DNA from: Marinoscillum pacificum
GTDB taxonomy: Bacteria > Bacteroidota > Bacteroidia > Cytophagales > Cyclobacteriaceae
NCBI RefSeq assembly: GCF_024714495.1
Contig: NZ_JAMZMJ010000006.1
Coordinates: 310,001 to 374,000 of the forward strand
Direction: 5' to 3'
DNA: 64,000 nucleotides
A program made the position numbers and the translations under genes. The notes below the pieces were generated by a model. That model had not been told where the DNA came from, searched no databases, and worked only from the letters and a program-made list of their open reading frames with translations. Shown here in pieces: positions 1 through 9,012 of this stretch; position 1 is the stretch's first letter, and each line of letters begins with the position of its first letter.

Positions 1-2328
1 GCTAAGTTCAACTATGGAAATCACCCATATGTAATGGGGCACGAATCTGCTTTTATGTTGCTTTACCTGGAGCCAAGTGCCAATGCATTGGAAACGAGTC
101 AGGGAGTAGAAAAAGCATTGGAGCAGTTAAAGGCTAGTTTCCCGAAAGACGTGGATTATTTGGTGCCTTTGGAAACCACTTCCGTAGTTGAAGTTTCAAT
201 TGATGAGGTGATTCATACATTGGTAGAAGCTTTGATATTGGTGATTCTGGTGGTGTTCTTGTTCCTTCAGAACTGGAGAGCAACCTTGATTCCAGTATTG
301 GCGATCCCTGTATCATTGATTGGTACTTTCATATTTTTCGTTCCATTCGGATTTACCATCAATACCTTGACATTGTTTGCTTTCGTTTTGGCCATTGGTA
401 TTGTGGTGGATGATGCCATTGTAGTGGTGGAGGCGATTCAGCACAACATCGATTCGTACAAGATGTCGGCTAAGGAGGCAACCAAAAAGGCAATGAAAGA
501 AATTTCAGGCCCTGTAATTGCGATTGCATTGATTCTTGCGGCGGTATTCGTACCGGTAGGATTTGTTCCTGGTATTGTGGGCAGATTGTATCAGCAGTTT
601 GCGATTACCATTGCTATTTCTGTAGTTATCTCGGCATTCGTTGCACTTTCTTTGACTCCTGCCTTGAGCATGATGTTGTTGAAGCCATCTGGTTCTGGTA
701 AGAAAAACTTCCTGGATCGATTCTTCGGTGCATTCAACAAGTGGTTTGATAAAGTTTCTAATTCCTATACCAAAGGAGTGAATGCCTGGATACGCAAGAC
801 TCCATATGTGTTGGTAATGATGGTGGTTTTGGTAGTAGGATTGGTATACATGTTCCAAACCAAACCAACGGGTTTCGTACCAACAGAGGATGAAAAGCGA
901 ATGTATGTGGCCTACGAAATGCCGGAAGGTACCTCTACGAAGAGAAACATCGAATTGCAGTTGGAACTTCAGAAGCGAATCATGGCAATTCCTGCCGTTA
1001 ATGTAGTCGGAGGTTTAGCTGGGTTGAACATTCTTACCTTCTCCAACAAGTCTAATGCGGGTACACTTTTCGTGAATTTGAAGCATTGGAATGATCGGGA
1101 TTTGGAAACAGAGAGTGTACCACAAATCATGGCTCAGATTCAGCAAATAACAGCTGATATCAAAGAAGCCAGGATTTTGGTGGTAGCTCCACCGGCCATT
1201 CCAGGTTTGGGTAGGTCATCTGGTTTCACTTTTGAGTTACTTCAAACAACAAGTGCTGATGACATCAAGGCTTTCGAAGGAACCATGTATCAGTTTCTTG
1301 CTGCCGCAAACCAACGTCCAGAAATTGCGATGGCTTATTCATTCTTCTCCACCAAAACACCAAGTTACCAGGTGGATTTGGATAAAGAGAAAGCGAAGAA
1401 ACTAGGTGTAAATGTTGCGGAGGCATACAGTGCCATGTCCACATTGCTTGCTAGTAGCTATGTCAATGATTTCAACATTTATGGTAGAAACTTCCGAGTG
1501 GTAACTCAAGCGGACACGACCTATAGAAGTGATATCAAGGACATTGGTAAATATAGAGTTAGAAATAGCATGGGTGAAATGGTGCCATTGAGTGCTTTGA
1601 TCACCACGCGTTTGATCGAAACTCCTGCGGTTATCTCTCACTACAACATTTATAGATCAGCTGAAATTCTTGGTGCTGCTGCTCCAGGTTACAGTAGTGG
1701 TCAGGCGATTGAAGCACTCAGAGAAGTGGCTGCTGAAGTTCTGCCAAATGGATATGACTATGAGTTTAGTGGTATGAGTGCGGAAGAAATCAAAGCCGGA
1801 AGCAGTACCGTGATGATCTTTGCAGTATCTATCGTGTTTGTATTCCTGTTTTTGGTGGCTCTTTATGAGAGCTGGTCAGTACCATTCTCTGTATTGTTTG
1901 CGGTACCGGTTGGAGCATTTGGGTCCATTCTTACCTTGATGTTCTTACCAAATTTGACCAATAACATTTATGCGCAGATTGGATTGATCACGTTGATTGG
2001 GCTTTCAGCAAAGAATGCGATTTTGATTGTGGAGTTTGCCAAGGAACGTGTGGATAGCGGTATGGAAATCGTTGCTGCAACTCTTGAAGCGGTTCGCTTG
2101 AGACTTAGACCAATTATCATGACGTCACTTGCCTTCATCATGGGAGTATTGCCGTTGGCATTCTCTGTTGGAGCAGGTGCAGAAGCTAGAAAGACCATAG
2201 GCTGGACAGTAGCTGGTGGTATGTTGGCAGCTAGTTCATTAGCCATCTTCGTGGTGCCGGTACTCTATGTGCTCATCACTAATATAGCGACAAGAAATAA
2301 ACCAAAAGTGGAGACGTCAGAAGCGTAA
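1..2328 (+). CDS. RND-family (AcrB/HAE1-type) efflux permease, 5' end cut off
   Basis: Inner-membrane proton-driven pump of the resistance-nodulation-division superfamily, expected to work with a membrane-fusion protein and an outer-membrane channel that lie outside the window. The frame is open from base 1, so the visible 775 residues are the C-terminal part of a protein of about 1,040; roughly the first 265 residues (first membrane helix and part of the porter domain) are missing. The proton-relay features are visible: the paired aspartates in GIVVDDAIVVVEA (TM4) and the lysine in LIGLSAKNAILIVEFAKE (TM10). Twelve-helix layout with the second large periplasmic loop in the middle. The substrate cannot be told. 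An internal ATG at 34 is not the true start. A strong terminator follows directly. Confidence 0.95.
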   Translation, partial: AKFNYGNHPYVMGHESAFMLLYLEPSANALETSQGVEKALEQLKASFPKDVDYLVPLETTSVVEVSIDEVIHTLVEALILVILVVFLFLQNWRATLIPVLAIPVSLIGTFIFFVPFGFTINTLTLFAFVLAIGIVVDDAIVVVEAIQHNIDSYKMSAKEATKKAMKEISGPVIAIALILAAVFVPVGFVPGIVGRLYQQFAITIAISVVISAFVALSLTPALSMMLLKPSGSGKKNFLDRFFGAFNKWFDKVSNSYTKGVNAWIRKTPYVLVMMVVLVVGLVYMFQTKPTGFVPTEDEKRMYVAYEMPEGTSTKRNIELQLELQKRIMAIPAVNVVGGLAGLNILTFSNKSNAGTLFVNLKHWNDRDLETESVPQIMAQIQQITADIKEARILVVAPPAIPGLGRSSGFTFELLQTTSADDIKAFEGTMYQFLAAANQRPEIAMAYSFFSTKTPSYQVDLDKEKAKKLGVNVAEAYSAMSTLLASSYVNDFNIYGRNFRVVTQADTTYRSDIKDIGKYRVRNSMGEMVPLSALITTRLIETPAVISHYNIYRSAEILGAAAPGYSSGQAIEALREVAAEVLPNGYDYEFSGMSAEEIKAGSSTVMIFAVSIVFVFLFLVALYESWSVPFSVLFAVPVGAFGSILTLMFLPNLTNNIYAQIGLITLIGLSAKNAILIVEFAKERVDSGMEIVAATLEAVRLRLRPIIMTSLAFIMGVLPLAFSVGAGAEARKTIGWTVAGGMLAASSLAIFVVPVLYVLITNIATRNKPKVETSEA

Positions 2329-2342
2329 TTTTAAATATCAAG

Positions 2343-2368
2343 AAGGGCCTTTTACGGGCCCTTTTTTA
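2343..2368 (+). terminator. Rho-independent terminator after the RND gene
   Basis: A 7-bp GC-rich stem (AAGGGCC paired with GGCCCTT) with a 7-nt loop is followed by a run of T. It lies 15 bases after the RND stop codon, so it closes that transcript and separates it from mnmD. Confidence 0.9.
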
Positions 2369-2393
2369 TTTCCTTCCCTTATTTATCTTCATG

Positions 2394-2401
2394 TAACTTT
2401 G
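2394..2401 (+). promoter_or_regulatory. Candidate Bacteroidota -7 box for mnmD
   Basis: TAACTTTG matches the TAnnTTTG -7 consensus of the Bacteroidota housekeeping sigma factor. It ends six bases before the ATG at 2407, so the message would be leaderless or nearly so. No good -33 TTG is seen at 19-20 bp, so this rests on the -7 box alone. Confidence 0.5.
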
Positions 2402-2406
2402 TGAGG

Positions 2407-3081
2407 ATGGAAAAGCAACCGAAACTCAAGCTCATAACTACCCAGGATGGCTCCCATAGTTTAATGCGTGAGGACATGAATGAAACCTACCATTCATTCC
2501 ATGGCGCACTTGGGGAATCGAAATATGTCTTTATCGAGATGGGACTTGATTGGAAGCTTAACCAACCAGATATTGAGCAGATTGATGTATTTGAGGTTGG
2601 TTTTGGGACTGGATTAAATGCTTACCTGGCGGCTTTATTTGCCAATAAAAATAGAATTCCTGTTTGTTTCCATACAGTCGAGCCAATTCCTGTTCCTCAG
2701 GATCTGTACAGTCAGTTTAACTATGGAGATACCATAGAAGGCAATGCTTTGTTGCTGCATTTGCATGATAGTGATTGGGGCAAGGAAGTGGATATTTCGG
2801 AATACTTCACCATTTGCAAACATGAAACGACACTCGAGTCTTTTGATTTGAAAAAGGAATTTGATGTAATCTTCTTCGATGCCTTTGCGCCAAGCAAACA
2901 AGCGGAGGTCTGGAGCTTGGATAACATTCAAAAGTGCTTTAATCTCACCAAGCCAGGAGGAGGACTCACCACCTACTGTGCTCAGGGACAGTTTAAGCGA
3001 AACCTTGCTGCTGCTGGCTATGAAGTAGAAACCCTAAAAGGCGCCATGGGCAAAAAGGAAATGGTGAGGGGACTTAAGTAA
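2407..3081 (+). CDS. mnmD: tRNA 5-methylaminomethyl-2-thiouridine methyltransferase MnmD (MnmC2-type)
   Basis: SAM-dependent methyltransferase that completes mnm5s2U at tRNA wobble position 34. It is the stand-alone equivalent of the N-terminal domain of E. coli MnmC. The SAM-binding motif is FEVGFGTGLNAYLAA (about residues 60-75) and the family signature DVIFFDAFAPSKQAEVW is at about 155-172. Length about 224 aa fits the single-domain form; the FAD oxidase half is absent, as is usual in this phylum. A GTG at 2401 is in frame, but I chose the ATG at 2407 because the GTG overlaps the likely -7 box. It stands alone between a terminator and a convergent gene. Confidence 0.88.
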   Translation: MEKQPKLKLITTQDGSHSLMREDMNETYHSFHGALGESKYVFIEMGLDWKLNQPDIEQIDVFEVGFGTGLNAYLAALFANKNRIPVCFHTVEPIPVPQDLYSQFNYGDTIEGNALLLHLHDSDWGKEVDISEYFTICKHETTLESFDLKKEFDVIFFDAFAPSKQAEVWSLDNIQKCFNLTKPGGGLTTYCAQGQFKRNLAAAGYEVETLKGAMGKKEMVRGLK

Positions 3082-3157
3082 ATAGACAATAGATTTATTG
3101 CAACTGCTCTTCAATAGTTATGGCGCATTGACTTTGGTTTAGTCTATGGTTGTAGAT

Positions 3158-3694
3158 CTAAAATGAAAAAGACAAATCAAGAAGAGGAGATTGAAATGTG
3201 CCAATTTCTTCATGAATCTTTTCATATGATTTGTTCACTAGCTGATAACCGAGAACCAAATTCGTATCCGGATCTGCAATCCAGTATTCCTTTACTCCAA
3301 ATCTTTCGTATAGATCTTTTTTTCTGATCAGGTCATGGTCTTTGTTGCCAGGTGAAAGCACCTCAACTAACAAATCAGGAACACCATGGATATGACCATT
3401 TTCATTAATAATCGATAAGTTTTTTTCCAACACAACAACGATATCTGGTTGAACAGCATTGCTGGTTTCATCCAAATAAACATCAAATGGCGCCATTAAT
3501 ACTTCTCCATTATTTTGGTCGATAATCACATTACTCAACTTTCTGAAAAGTATTTGCAATATTTTTTGATGCTTGAATATCGGAGAGGGGGACATATAAA
3601 TTTGATTATCAATCAACTCAGCTAGTGTACCCTCAGGTAAACCCTGGAAAACTTCCATGATTGTTCTTGGTGGATGATCAATAGCTTTTTGCAT
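3158..3694 (-). CDS. Uma2 family (DUF820) PD-(D/E)XK nuclease-like protein
   Basis: Member of the Uma2 family, which has a restriction-endonuclease-like fold; its biological role is largely unknown. Visible signature: IYMSPSPIFKHQ near residue 33, an aspartate in AVQPDIVVV (about 80), GVPDLLVEVLSPGNKDHD (about 105-122) and YERFGVKEYWIADPD (about 128-142). These supply the acidic residues expected of the active site. 178 aa is within the family range. The start is an ATG. It is a single gene, convergent with mnmD, with a possible transcript of its own. Such genes are often scattered and mobile, but no repeats or mobility genes are seen here. Confidence 0.85.
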   Translation of the reverse strand: MQKAIDHPPRTIMEVFQGLPEGTLAELIDNQIYMSPSPIFKHQKILQILFRKLSNVIIDQNNGEVLMAPFDVYLDETSNAVQPDIVVVLEKNLSIINENGHIHGVPDLLVEVLSPGNKDHDLIRKKDLYERFGVKEYWIADPDTNLVLGYQLVNKSYEKIHEEIGTFQSPLLDLSFSF

Positions 3695-3748
3695 GGCTCT
3701 TGTTTTATATAAAAATACACATTTATAAATGAATTTGTTTCGAAGAAC

Positions 3749-4384
3749 TCAAAACTTAAGGTGAATTGGAAGCTCAACCTTAACTCCATGTTCATCTGGA
3801 ATAGGCGCGTGTCTCACTGGCTTTATAGGAATTAAACCCGTCCATATCGGTAAATCCATCTCATCTTCTTCATGGCTTGGTGGGCCCTGACGAACTTTGG
3901 CTCCTGCTTCTTCCAGGCTAAATCGAATGCCAGTGGTTTTTGCCATTTCTTTCTTATTCATAGGCTTCAGATAATCCCAGCTATTCGGTACCATCTTTTC
4001 AGTGAGTTCCTTGAAGGCTTCATATTTCAATTCATCGTCTTCAATCACTTCTCCTTTCGCGTAAATCACTACCGATCGATAATTCACAGAATGATGAAAA
4101 GCTGTTTTTGCGATGACCAGTTCGTCAGCTAGCATCACACTGATGCAGACTGTGCGTCCATCGGTAATGGTTCTCATGAAATGTGATCCTACCGATCCAT
4201 GCAAATACACATGATTGCCTATTCGCACAAAAGACTGTGGAATACTGACCGGCACATTGTTTTCAGCATAACTAATGGTACAAAATAAGGCCTCATCCAG
4301 AATGGAGAAGATTGTATCGTCATCATACTTAGCACGCTGATTTGCCATTCGGCTTGGCGTATTACGTTTAGTTTGTCTGGACAT
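3749..4384 (-). CDS. Pyridoxamine 5'-phosphate oxidase family (FMN split-barrel) protein, NimA-like subgroup
   Basis: Predicted cytoplasmic FMN-binding split beta-barrel protein of about 211 aa, closer to the Pyridox_ox_2/NimA-like branch than to true PdxH. Features: TIFSILDEALFCTISY at the N-terminus, VYLHGSVGSHFMR (cofactor-pocket region), and FHHSVNYRSVVIYAKG in the second half. The C-terminal tail is proline-rich. A TTG at 4405 would extend it by 7 residues, but that codon sits inside a -7 box, so the ATG at 4384 is preferred. It is divergent from the MocR regulator with operator repeats between them, which suggests it is that regulator's target. Substrate unknown; a vitamin B6-related role is an inference from the regulator family. 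Confidence 0.83.
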   Translation of the reverse strand: MSRQTKRNTPSRMANQRAKYDDDTIFSILDEALFCTISYAENNVPVSIPQSFVRIGNHVYLHGSVGSHFMRTITDGRTVCISVMLADELVIAKTAFHHSVNYRSVVIYAKGEVIEDDELKYEAFKELTEKMVPNSWDYLKPMNKKEMAKTTGIRFSLEEAGAKVRQGPPSHEEDEMDLPIWTGLIPIKPVRHAPIPDEHGVKVELPIHLKF

Positions 4385-4402
4385 GATTTTTTGTATTTGA
4401 TT

Positions 4403-4410
4403 CAAATGTA
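4403..4410 (-). promoter_or_regulatory. -7 box of the FMN-barrel gene
   Basis: On the minus strand the sequence reads TACATTTG, a full match to TAnnTTTG, placed 18 bases before the ATG at 4384. The repeats at 4421-4443 cover the position where the -33 contact would fall, so a bound regulator could directly affect this promoter. Confidence 0.6.
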
Positions 4411-4420
4411 CTAGCTTGAC

Positions 4421-4466
4421 GGACTAATTAGTTGGTCCGGTATTGTAATATTGATTAGTCCAGTAT
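4421..4466. promoter_or_regulatory. Candidate MocR/PdxR operator repeats
   Basis: Two direct repeats, TTGGTCCGGTAT (4432-4443) and TTAGTCCAGTAT (4455-4466), are 23 bp apart, about two helical turns. A third, inverted half-site GGACTAAT (4421-4428) makes an imperfect palindrome with the first. Direct repeats with such spacing are typical of MocR-family operators. The second repeat overlaps the start codon of the regulator gene itself, which suggests autoregulation. The sequence match is seen; the function is inferred. Confidence 0.65.
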
Positions 4467-5907
4467 GTTGATAGAGTTGTTAGCATTGAATGCGAAAAGC
4501 GATGTTCCCTTGTACAGGCAACTGACAAGCCAGATTACAGAGTTGATACAGCGACAGATTATTCAATCAGGATACAAGCTGCCAGGGTCAAGATCTTTAG
4601 CTGATGAATTAGGCATTCATCGGCAAACAGTAGTTGCAGCGATTGATCAATTGGTGATCGAAGGATGGCTGGAAACACAGCCTGGAAAAGGAACGTATGT
4701 TGCAGAGAATCTTTCCAGCGTTCCTCAGTCCTTTACCCAGGAATCCATGGAATTGCCTCGGGCACCTGAGATGCCCATTCCACAAGTACTTCAAAGAAAC
4801 CTTCACTTAACAACCCAGAAATATCATTTGGATGATGGTTTGCCTGATCCAAGACTCGCACCAACTGCTGAGCTGATGCGTGCGTATAAGTCTTGCGTTA
4901 CTACTGGCAATCTCTACCCTCGCTTTACTTATGGAGATACCAAAGGCCAATTATTGCTGCGCCAGGAGCTAAGTACCTATTTAAATGAAACAAGAGGCAT
5001 TCAGGTAACAGCTGATCAAATTATCATCACACGTGGAGTAACTCAAGCAATGTATCTGTGTATCAATGGGTTTTTAAAACCTGGAGATAAAGTGGCGGTA
5101 GGTGAGCTGAACTGGGAGTCAGCGAATGCAAATTTTCTTTATCACGGCATGGAGCTGATCAAAGTAAAAGTGGATGAGGAGGGTTTAGATATTGATCACC
5201 TGGAGCAGCTCTGCTCCGAACATGACATCAAAATGGTCTATACTACTCCGCATCATCAGTACCCGACAACAGTCATCATGCCCGCTTCACGACGGTTGAA
5301 GTTGATACAGCTGGCTAGAACACATCAGTTTTATGTATTCGAAGATGATTATGACTATGATTTCTTTTATTCAGCACATCCGGTAATGCCATTGGCATCT
5401 GCTGATCATGGGGATTTTGTCCTGTATGCAGGCTCTTTTACCAAAGCCATTTCACCGGTGTTTCGAGTAGGCTATTTGGTAGCCAATGCCAATCAAATAG
5501 ATTATTTGTCCAGAATAAGACGAATGATTGATCGACAAGGAGATGCCATATTAGAATTGGCAATTGCTGAGTTATTGAAGCTGGGAATTATTCAGAGACA
5601 CTTGAAAAAAAGCAGACGTATCTATCAGGAGCGAAGAGATGTGTTTACCCACTTACTTCAAGATGAACTAACTAATTACATGAAGTTTGATGTTCCGAAA
5701 GGAGGGATGTCCGTATGGACGCAGTTCAATCATGACATTGATCTGAAGAAGCTTTATGAACGAGCGTTAAAGCGGAATCTATTTATTACCAGTGGTGAAC
5801 AAATACAAGGAAAGTCAATCAACGCGACCAGGTTGGGATATGCCTCCAGCACAGAAGAAGAATTGGAAATTAGTGTCGGTATTTTAAAAGATCTTATCCA
5901 TCAATAA
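4465..5907 (+). CDS. MocR/PdxR family transcriptional regulator (GntR HTH plus aminotransferase fold)
   Basis: Chimeric regulator of 480 aa. The N-terminal winged helix (about residues 13-80) contains the GntR signature SGYKLPGSRSLADELGIHRQ and VIEGWLETQPGKGTYV. The C-terminal part (about 115-480) is a class-I aminotransferase-like PLP domain: TYGDTKGQLLLRQELSTYL, TTPHHQYPTTVIMP, FEDDYDYDFFY, and the Schiff-base lysine in YAGSFTKAISPVFRVGY. Characterised family members sense PLP (PdxR) or amino compounds such as GABA or taurine; which effector applies here is unknown. It is divergent from an FMN-barrel oxidase-like gene, and repeats between them reach its own start codon. Its stop overlaps the convergent lipoprotein gene by 7 bp. 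Confidence 0.93.
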   Translation: MLIELLALNAKSDVPLYRQLTSQITELIQRQIIQSGYKLPGSRSLADELGIHRQTVVAAIDQLVIEGWLETQPGKGTYVAENLSSVPQSFTQESMELPRAPEMPIPQVLQRNLHLTTQKYHLDDGLPDPRLAPTAELMRAYKSCVTTGNLYPRFTYGDTKGQLLLRQELSTYLNETRGIQVTADQIIITRGVTQAMYLCINGFLKPGDKVAVGELNWESANANFLYHGMELIKVKVDEEGLDIDHLEQLCSEHDIKMVYTTPHHQYPTTVIMPASRRLKLIQLARTHQFYVFEDDYDYDFFYSAHPVMPLASADHGDFVLYAGSFTKAISPVFRVGYLVANANQIDYLSRIRRMIDRQGDAILELAIAELLKLGIIQRHLKKSRRIYQERRDVFTHLLQDELTNYMKFDVPKGGMSVWTQFNHDIDLKKLYERALKRNLFITSGEQIQGKSINATRLGYASSTEEELEISVGILKDLIHQ

Positions 5908-6644
5908 CCTCGTAGGACTTGTTTCTCTTCACTTTTTGCCTTTCGAAAATCGAAGTTTAAGGTGTAGTCATTGGCAAGAAGCTTGACTCGATAATATTTG
6001 TATAAGACATTGTTCTTAAAGACTAGTTTACCATCATGCGAGAAGCCAGGGGAAATAGATTTCTTACGGAATAACTCACCTGGTAAGTATCGAAGCTCTT
6101 CTTTCGCAGTGTATTTCTGTTCTCCTGCGGAGGAAACTAGCATGTCCGCAGTAAATACGCCGAAATCAGTTAATGCATTTCTGCTTTGATAGCGTCTTTC
6201 ATCTTTTTTTGACCAGTATTCTTTTTTCGAATCACGATTATCTGCTGCAGCATCCGCGACTATTAAGGCCGCACCGAAAATGACTGCCGCTACAGCCATG
6301 GTGTTGGCATTGCGTACTTTCTCTCTGTAGAAGAACTCTACGTCATCTGGCCCAAGAGCTCCTTCTGCTACTATATTGGTGTTTTCCGCTTCAAAGTCTG
6401 GACTGCTGTAAGCCATTGTAGCCTTATCACCAAGATAAACCGTGTCCTCACTTTGGTTATCAATATGAAGCCAAAAGGTCACCAGATCATCATTTGATGA
6501 GACAAACTCCATAGTGTAGGCAACTCCATCTACCTCTATAAAAGTTTGATTGTTGTTGAGACTGGTGTCATAGTCTAGTGGCACATACTGGGCGGTGCAG
6601 CTTGTTAAGACTGCTATCATCAAGGTGTAAATAGAAGGCTTCAT
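5901..6644 (-). CDS. Unknown lipoprotein
   Basis: I do not recognise the family. 247 aa with a short lipoprotein signal (hydrophobic stretch then LTSC near residue 16), so an envelope lipoprotein is likely. The N-terminal half looks like a beta-rich domain. A small-residue hydrophobic segment (TMAVAAVIFGAALIVADAAA, about residues 114-133) lies in the middle and resembles a glycine-zipper-type or membrane-inserting helix. A charged Lys/Arg/Asp-rich stretch follows. It is the last gene of a minus-strand run, 35 bp after the MFS gene, so it may be co-transcribed with the TonB receptor unit. Confidence 0.7.
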   Translation of the reverse strand: MKPSIYTLMIAVLTSCTAQYVPLDYDTSLNNNQTFIEVDGVAYTMEFVSSNDDLVTFWLHIDNQSEDTVYLGDKATMAYSSPDFEAENTNIVAEGALGPDDVEFFYREKVRNANTMAVAAVIFGAALIVADAAADNRDSKKEYWSKKDERRYQSRNALTDFGVFTADMLVSSAGEQKYTAKEELRYLPGELFRKKSISPGFSHDGKLVFKNNVLYKYYRVKLLANDYTLNFDFRKAKSEEKQVLRGY

Positions 6645-6679
6645 GCCTATTCAGGCACAATAACTGCGCCACTCTTGAC

Positions 6680-7879
6680 TTATCGCTTAGAATTTTTCAG
6701 TAACAGATAGAACCCAAGAGCCACAAAAACGCCAAAGAATCCAGTAAATAACCAGGTTTGGTGAAATCCAAAACTTGAAATGAGATTTGTTCCGACCAAT
6801 GGAGCAAACATAAACGCACTGGCGAAACCTACAGAATAAAGGCCCATGTAAGCTCCTTTGTTTTTCTTGCCGCTCCTGTTGACCGTGTGAGTCACCATGA
6901 AAGGCATCGCAAAAATCTCTGCAAAACTGATGATCACACAGGCAATGTAAAGTCCTATTTTTGCATCGATTGTGTAGAGACAGATAAAAGCCAGACCATT
7001 GAGGAGGGTTCCAAAAACAATGAGTTTATGAATCGGAATTTTGTCTCCAATCTTATAAACCAGAATCATCTCAACGAAGAAGACAATGAATCCATTGAGG
7101 CCTAGTAAAAGCCCAATTTCTTGTTCGGAGAGCATAAAATGCTCGCGATGATAAATCGGCCAGGTAGTAAATAATTGGAAAAACATCATGGCAAAGCACA
7201 TGACGAGGACTATGAAACCCAAAAAGGAATAGTCTTTCCAAACGCTTTTGTCCGGAGTTTCTTCTTCTACCGGTTTTGGTGTGTTTTTATTGGGCTGCTT
7301 TTTTCGGAAATAAAAGAAAAACACCAATCCAGCACTGATACAGGTCACACCATCGGCAATGAACAAGGAGTCGTAAGAGATAGCTGCCAGCAACCCGCCA
7401 AGTGCAGGCCCAAAAGAGAACCCCAAGTTAATGGCCATTCTATTGAGACTGAAAGCTCTGGTTACGTTCTCAGGTTTGGCATAAGATGCCACCGAAATCT
7501 GGTTTGCTGGACGCATCATTTCTGTAATCACACTTACACAGAAAATGAAAATGGTGAGGGGATAAAAGTCCTTAACTTGAGATAAGGCAAAGAACATGAT
7601 TCCTCCGCCGATTAAGCTAAAAGTCTGAATCTTGAAGTTGCCAATCTTGTCCGTAAGCGTACCTCCGAGAAAAGAACCAACAATAGCTCCCAGACCAAAA
7701 GCTCCCATTACCCAGCCAGTCTCTACTAAAGTAAATCCGAGCGATGAGGTGAGATAAACACTAAGAAAAGGAATAACCATAGTGCCGCTTCGGTTAATGA
7801 AAATAACCAAAGCGAGCATCCAGGCAGCAGGTGAAAGTCCGCCAAACGCATTTTTATACAGCCGAATGACGGACTTCAT
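6680..7879 (-). CDS. MFS transporter
   Basis: Major facilitator superfamily permease of 399 aa with about 12 membrane helices. The loop between helices 2 and 3 carries the family motif as GSFLGGTLTDKIGNFK. A central charged cytoplasmic loop (about residues 195-215, KKQPNKNTPKPVEEETPDK) separates the two six-helix halves. The N-terminus suggests a drug:H+ antiporter-like member, but the substrate cannot be deduced. It starts 11 bp after the DUF4249 gene and probably shares its transcript, so export or uptake linked to the outer-membrane receptor is possible. Confidence 0.9.
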   Translation of the reverse strand: MKSVIRLYKNAFGGLSPAAWMLALVIFINRSGTMVIPFLSVYLTSSLGFTLVETGWVMGAFGLGAIVGSFLGGTLTDKIGNFKIQTFSLIGGGIMFFALSQVKDFYPLTIFIFCVSVITEMMRPANQISVASYAKPENVTRAFSLNRMAINLGFSFGPALGGLLAAISYDSLFIADGVTCISAGLVFFFYFRKKQPNKNTPKPVEEETPDKSVWKDYSFLGFIVLVMCFAMMFFQLFTTWPIYHREHFMLSEQEIGLLLGLNGFIVFFVEMILVYKIGDKIPIHKLIVFGTLLNGLAFICLYTIDAKIGLYIACVIISFAEIFAMPFMVTHTVNRSGKKNKGAYMGLYSVGFASAFMFAPLVGTNLISSFGFHQTWLFTGFFGVFVALGFYLLLKNSKR

Positions 7880-7890
7880 ATCATTATTTT

Positions 7891-9006
7891 CTAGTCAATT
7901 CTTGCAACCTCTGGAGTGAGTGTTTGCCCGAATGTACTAACACTTGAAATGTTAAAAAAGCCTACAACTGGAACATCAGGATCTGAACAAACAATATTGG
8001 TTGGTAGATCTGATGGAGGTGTGGAGAACAGTGCTCCAAATCCCGACGGTCTATCGGTTTCTTGCTGCAACCTGCTTAAGAAAAAGTATGCATCTGTTGA
8101 TATAGAATGCAATTCTAAATACAGTGAATCAGGTTTTTTAATTACTTCCACGGCTTCCCCATTGATTTCAGAATAACGAACGTAATAAGGTGCTCCATCC
8201 AGCGGAATATATTCTATTCCACCAGCAAGCGGATCCATACCCTTACTATCGTCAAACACAATTCTTAATTGATCGCCCTCGATAACTGCTTTGGATCCAT
8301 AAAAATCAGCTATTTCATTTCCATCTAGGTTAAATCGCTCTTCAAATCGATACAATGGCAAGTATTTTCTATTGATGTCTTGTTCAGAAGAGTTTGGTAA
8401 TATTCTAATCGGGAAAATGAATGGTATACCTTCTCCAGAATCATTTGAGAAAGACTCATCATCGAACGTATAGATCTCACTAGGTTTATTCAGATACTTC
8501 CCGTTTTTATAGGCTTTTAGCCAATAGGCATCACCTATTCCGTCAGGATCTCTTCCGAAAAACTCTGCATAGTAATCTTCCTCAGGCTCATCTTCATCCA
8601 GAGTATTGTACACCAAACTGTCTATCAAAACTTTTCGCGGTAGCATAGTGGATGATGAATAAGTATTCCCTTCCCAAAGGATTTCCAAATTATACGTTTC
8701 ACCCACTACACCGAAAGTATCAGTTGAAGCGTATGCATAGTTTCCATCACCTTGATCCTGGAAGATAAATTCGTTGCCTGAATTATCTGTTAATCGAACT
8801 TCAGCTCCAGATACGCCAGGAGTGAAGGAATTGTCAAAATACGGCTGGGTAGTAGTCAGTCTGATCACCTGATCTTCTGGTGTACGACTTAACCAGGCGT
8901 CTACCACTAAGTAGGCGTCCACTTCGTTGACTTTTACATCTACTATTCTCTCACAAGATGCTAAGCCAGCTATAACGATTATTAGAATTAAGTACTTGAA
9001 TTTCAT
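7891..9006 (-). CDS. DUF4249 lipoprotein, partner of the TonB receptor
   Basis: 371 aa. A signal peptide with lipobox GLASC (about residue 18) is followed by the DUF4249 region, including VDVKVNEVDAYLVVDAW near the N-terminus, then beta-sandwich-like sequence. Proteins of this family are surface or periplasmic lipoproteins nearly always encoded beside a TonB-dependent receptor with a carboxypeptidase-like N-terminal domain, as here (6 bp gap). They are thought to act as accessory substrate-binding subunits, by analogy with SusD-like proteins; direct evidence for the family is scarce. The substrate is unknown. Confidence 0.85.
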   Translation of the reverse strand: MKFKYLILIIVIAGLASCERIVDVKVNEVDAYLVVDAWLSRTPEDQVIRLTTTQPYFDNSFTPGVSGAEVRLTDNSGNEFIFQDQGDGNYAYASTDTFGVVGETYNLEILWEGNTYSSSTMLPRKVLIDSLVYNTLDEDEPEEDYYAEFFGRDPDGIGDAYWLKAYKNGKYLNKPSEIYTFDDESFSNDSGEGIPFIFPIRILPNSSEQDINRKYLPLYRFEERFNLDGNEIADFYGSKAVIEGDQLRIVFDDSKGMDPLAGGIEYIPLDGAPYYVRYSEINGEAVEVIKKPDSLYLELHSISTDAYFFLSRLQQETDRPSGFGALFSTPPSDLPTNIVCSDPDVPVVGFFNISSVSTFGQTLTPEVARID

Positions 9007-9012
9007 GGCTGA

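Noticed and set aside
505-858. Long antisense frames in the RND gene and other real genes
   Set aside because: They are opposite-strand shadows of strong coding frames with no signal of their own.
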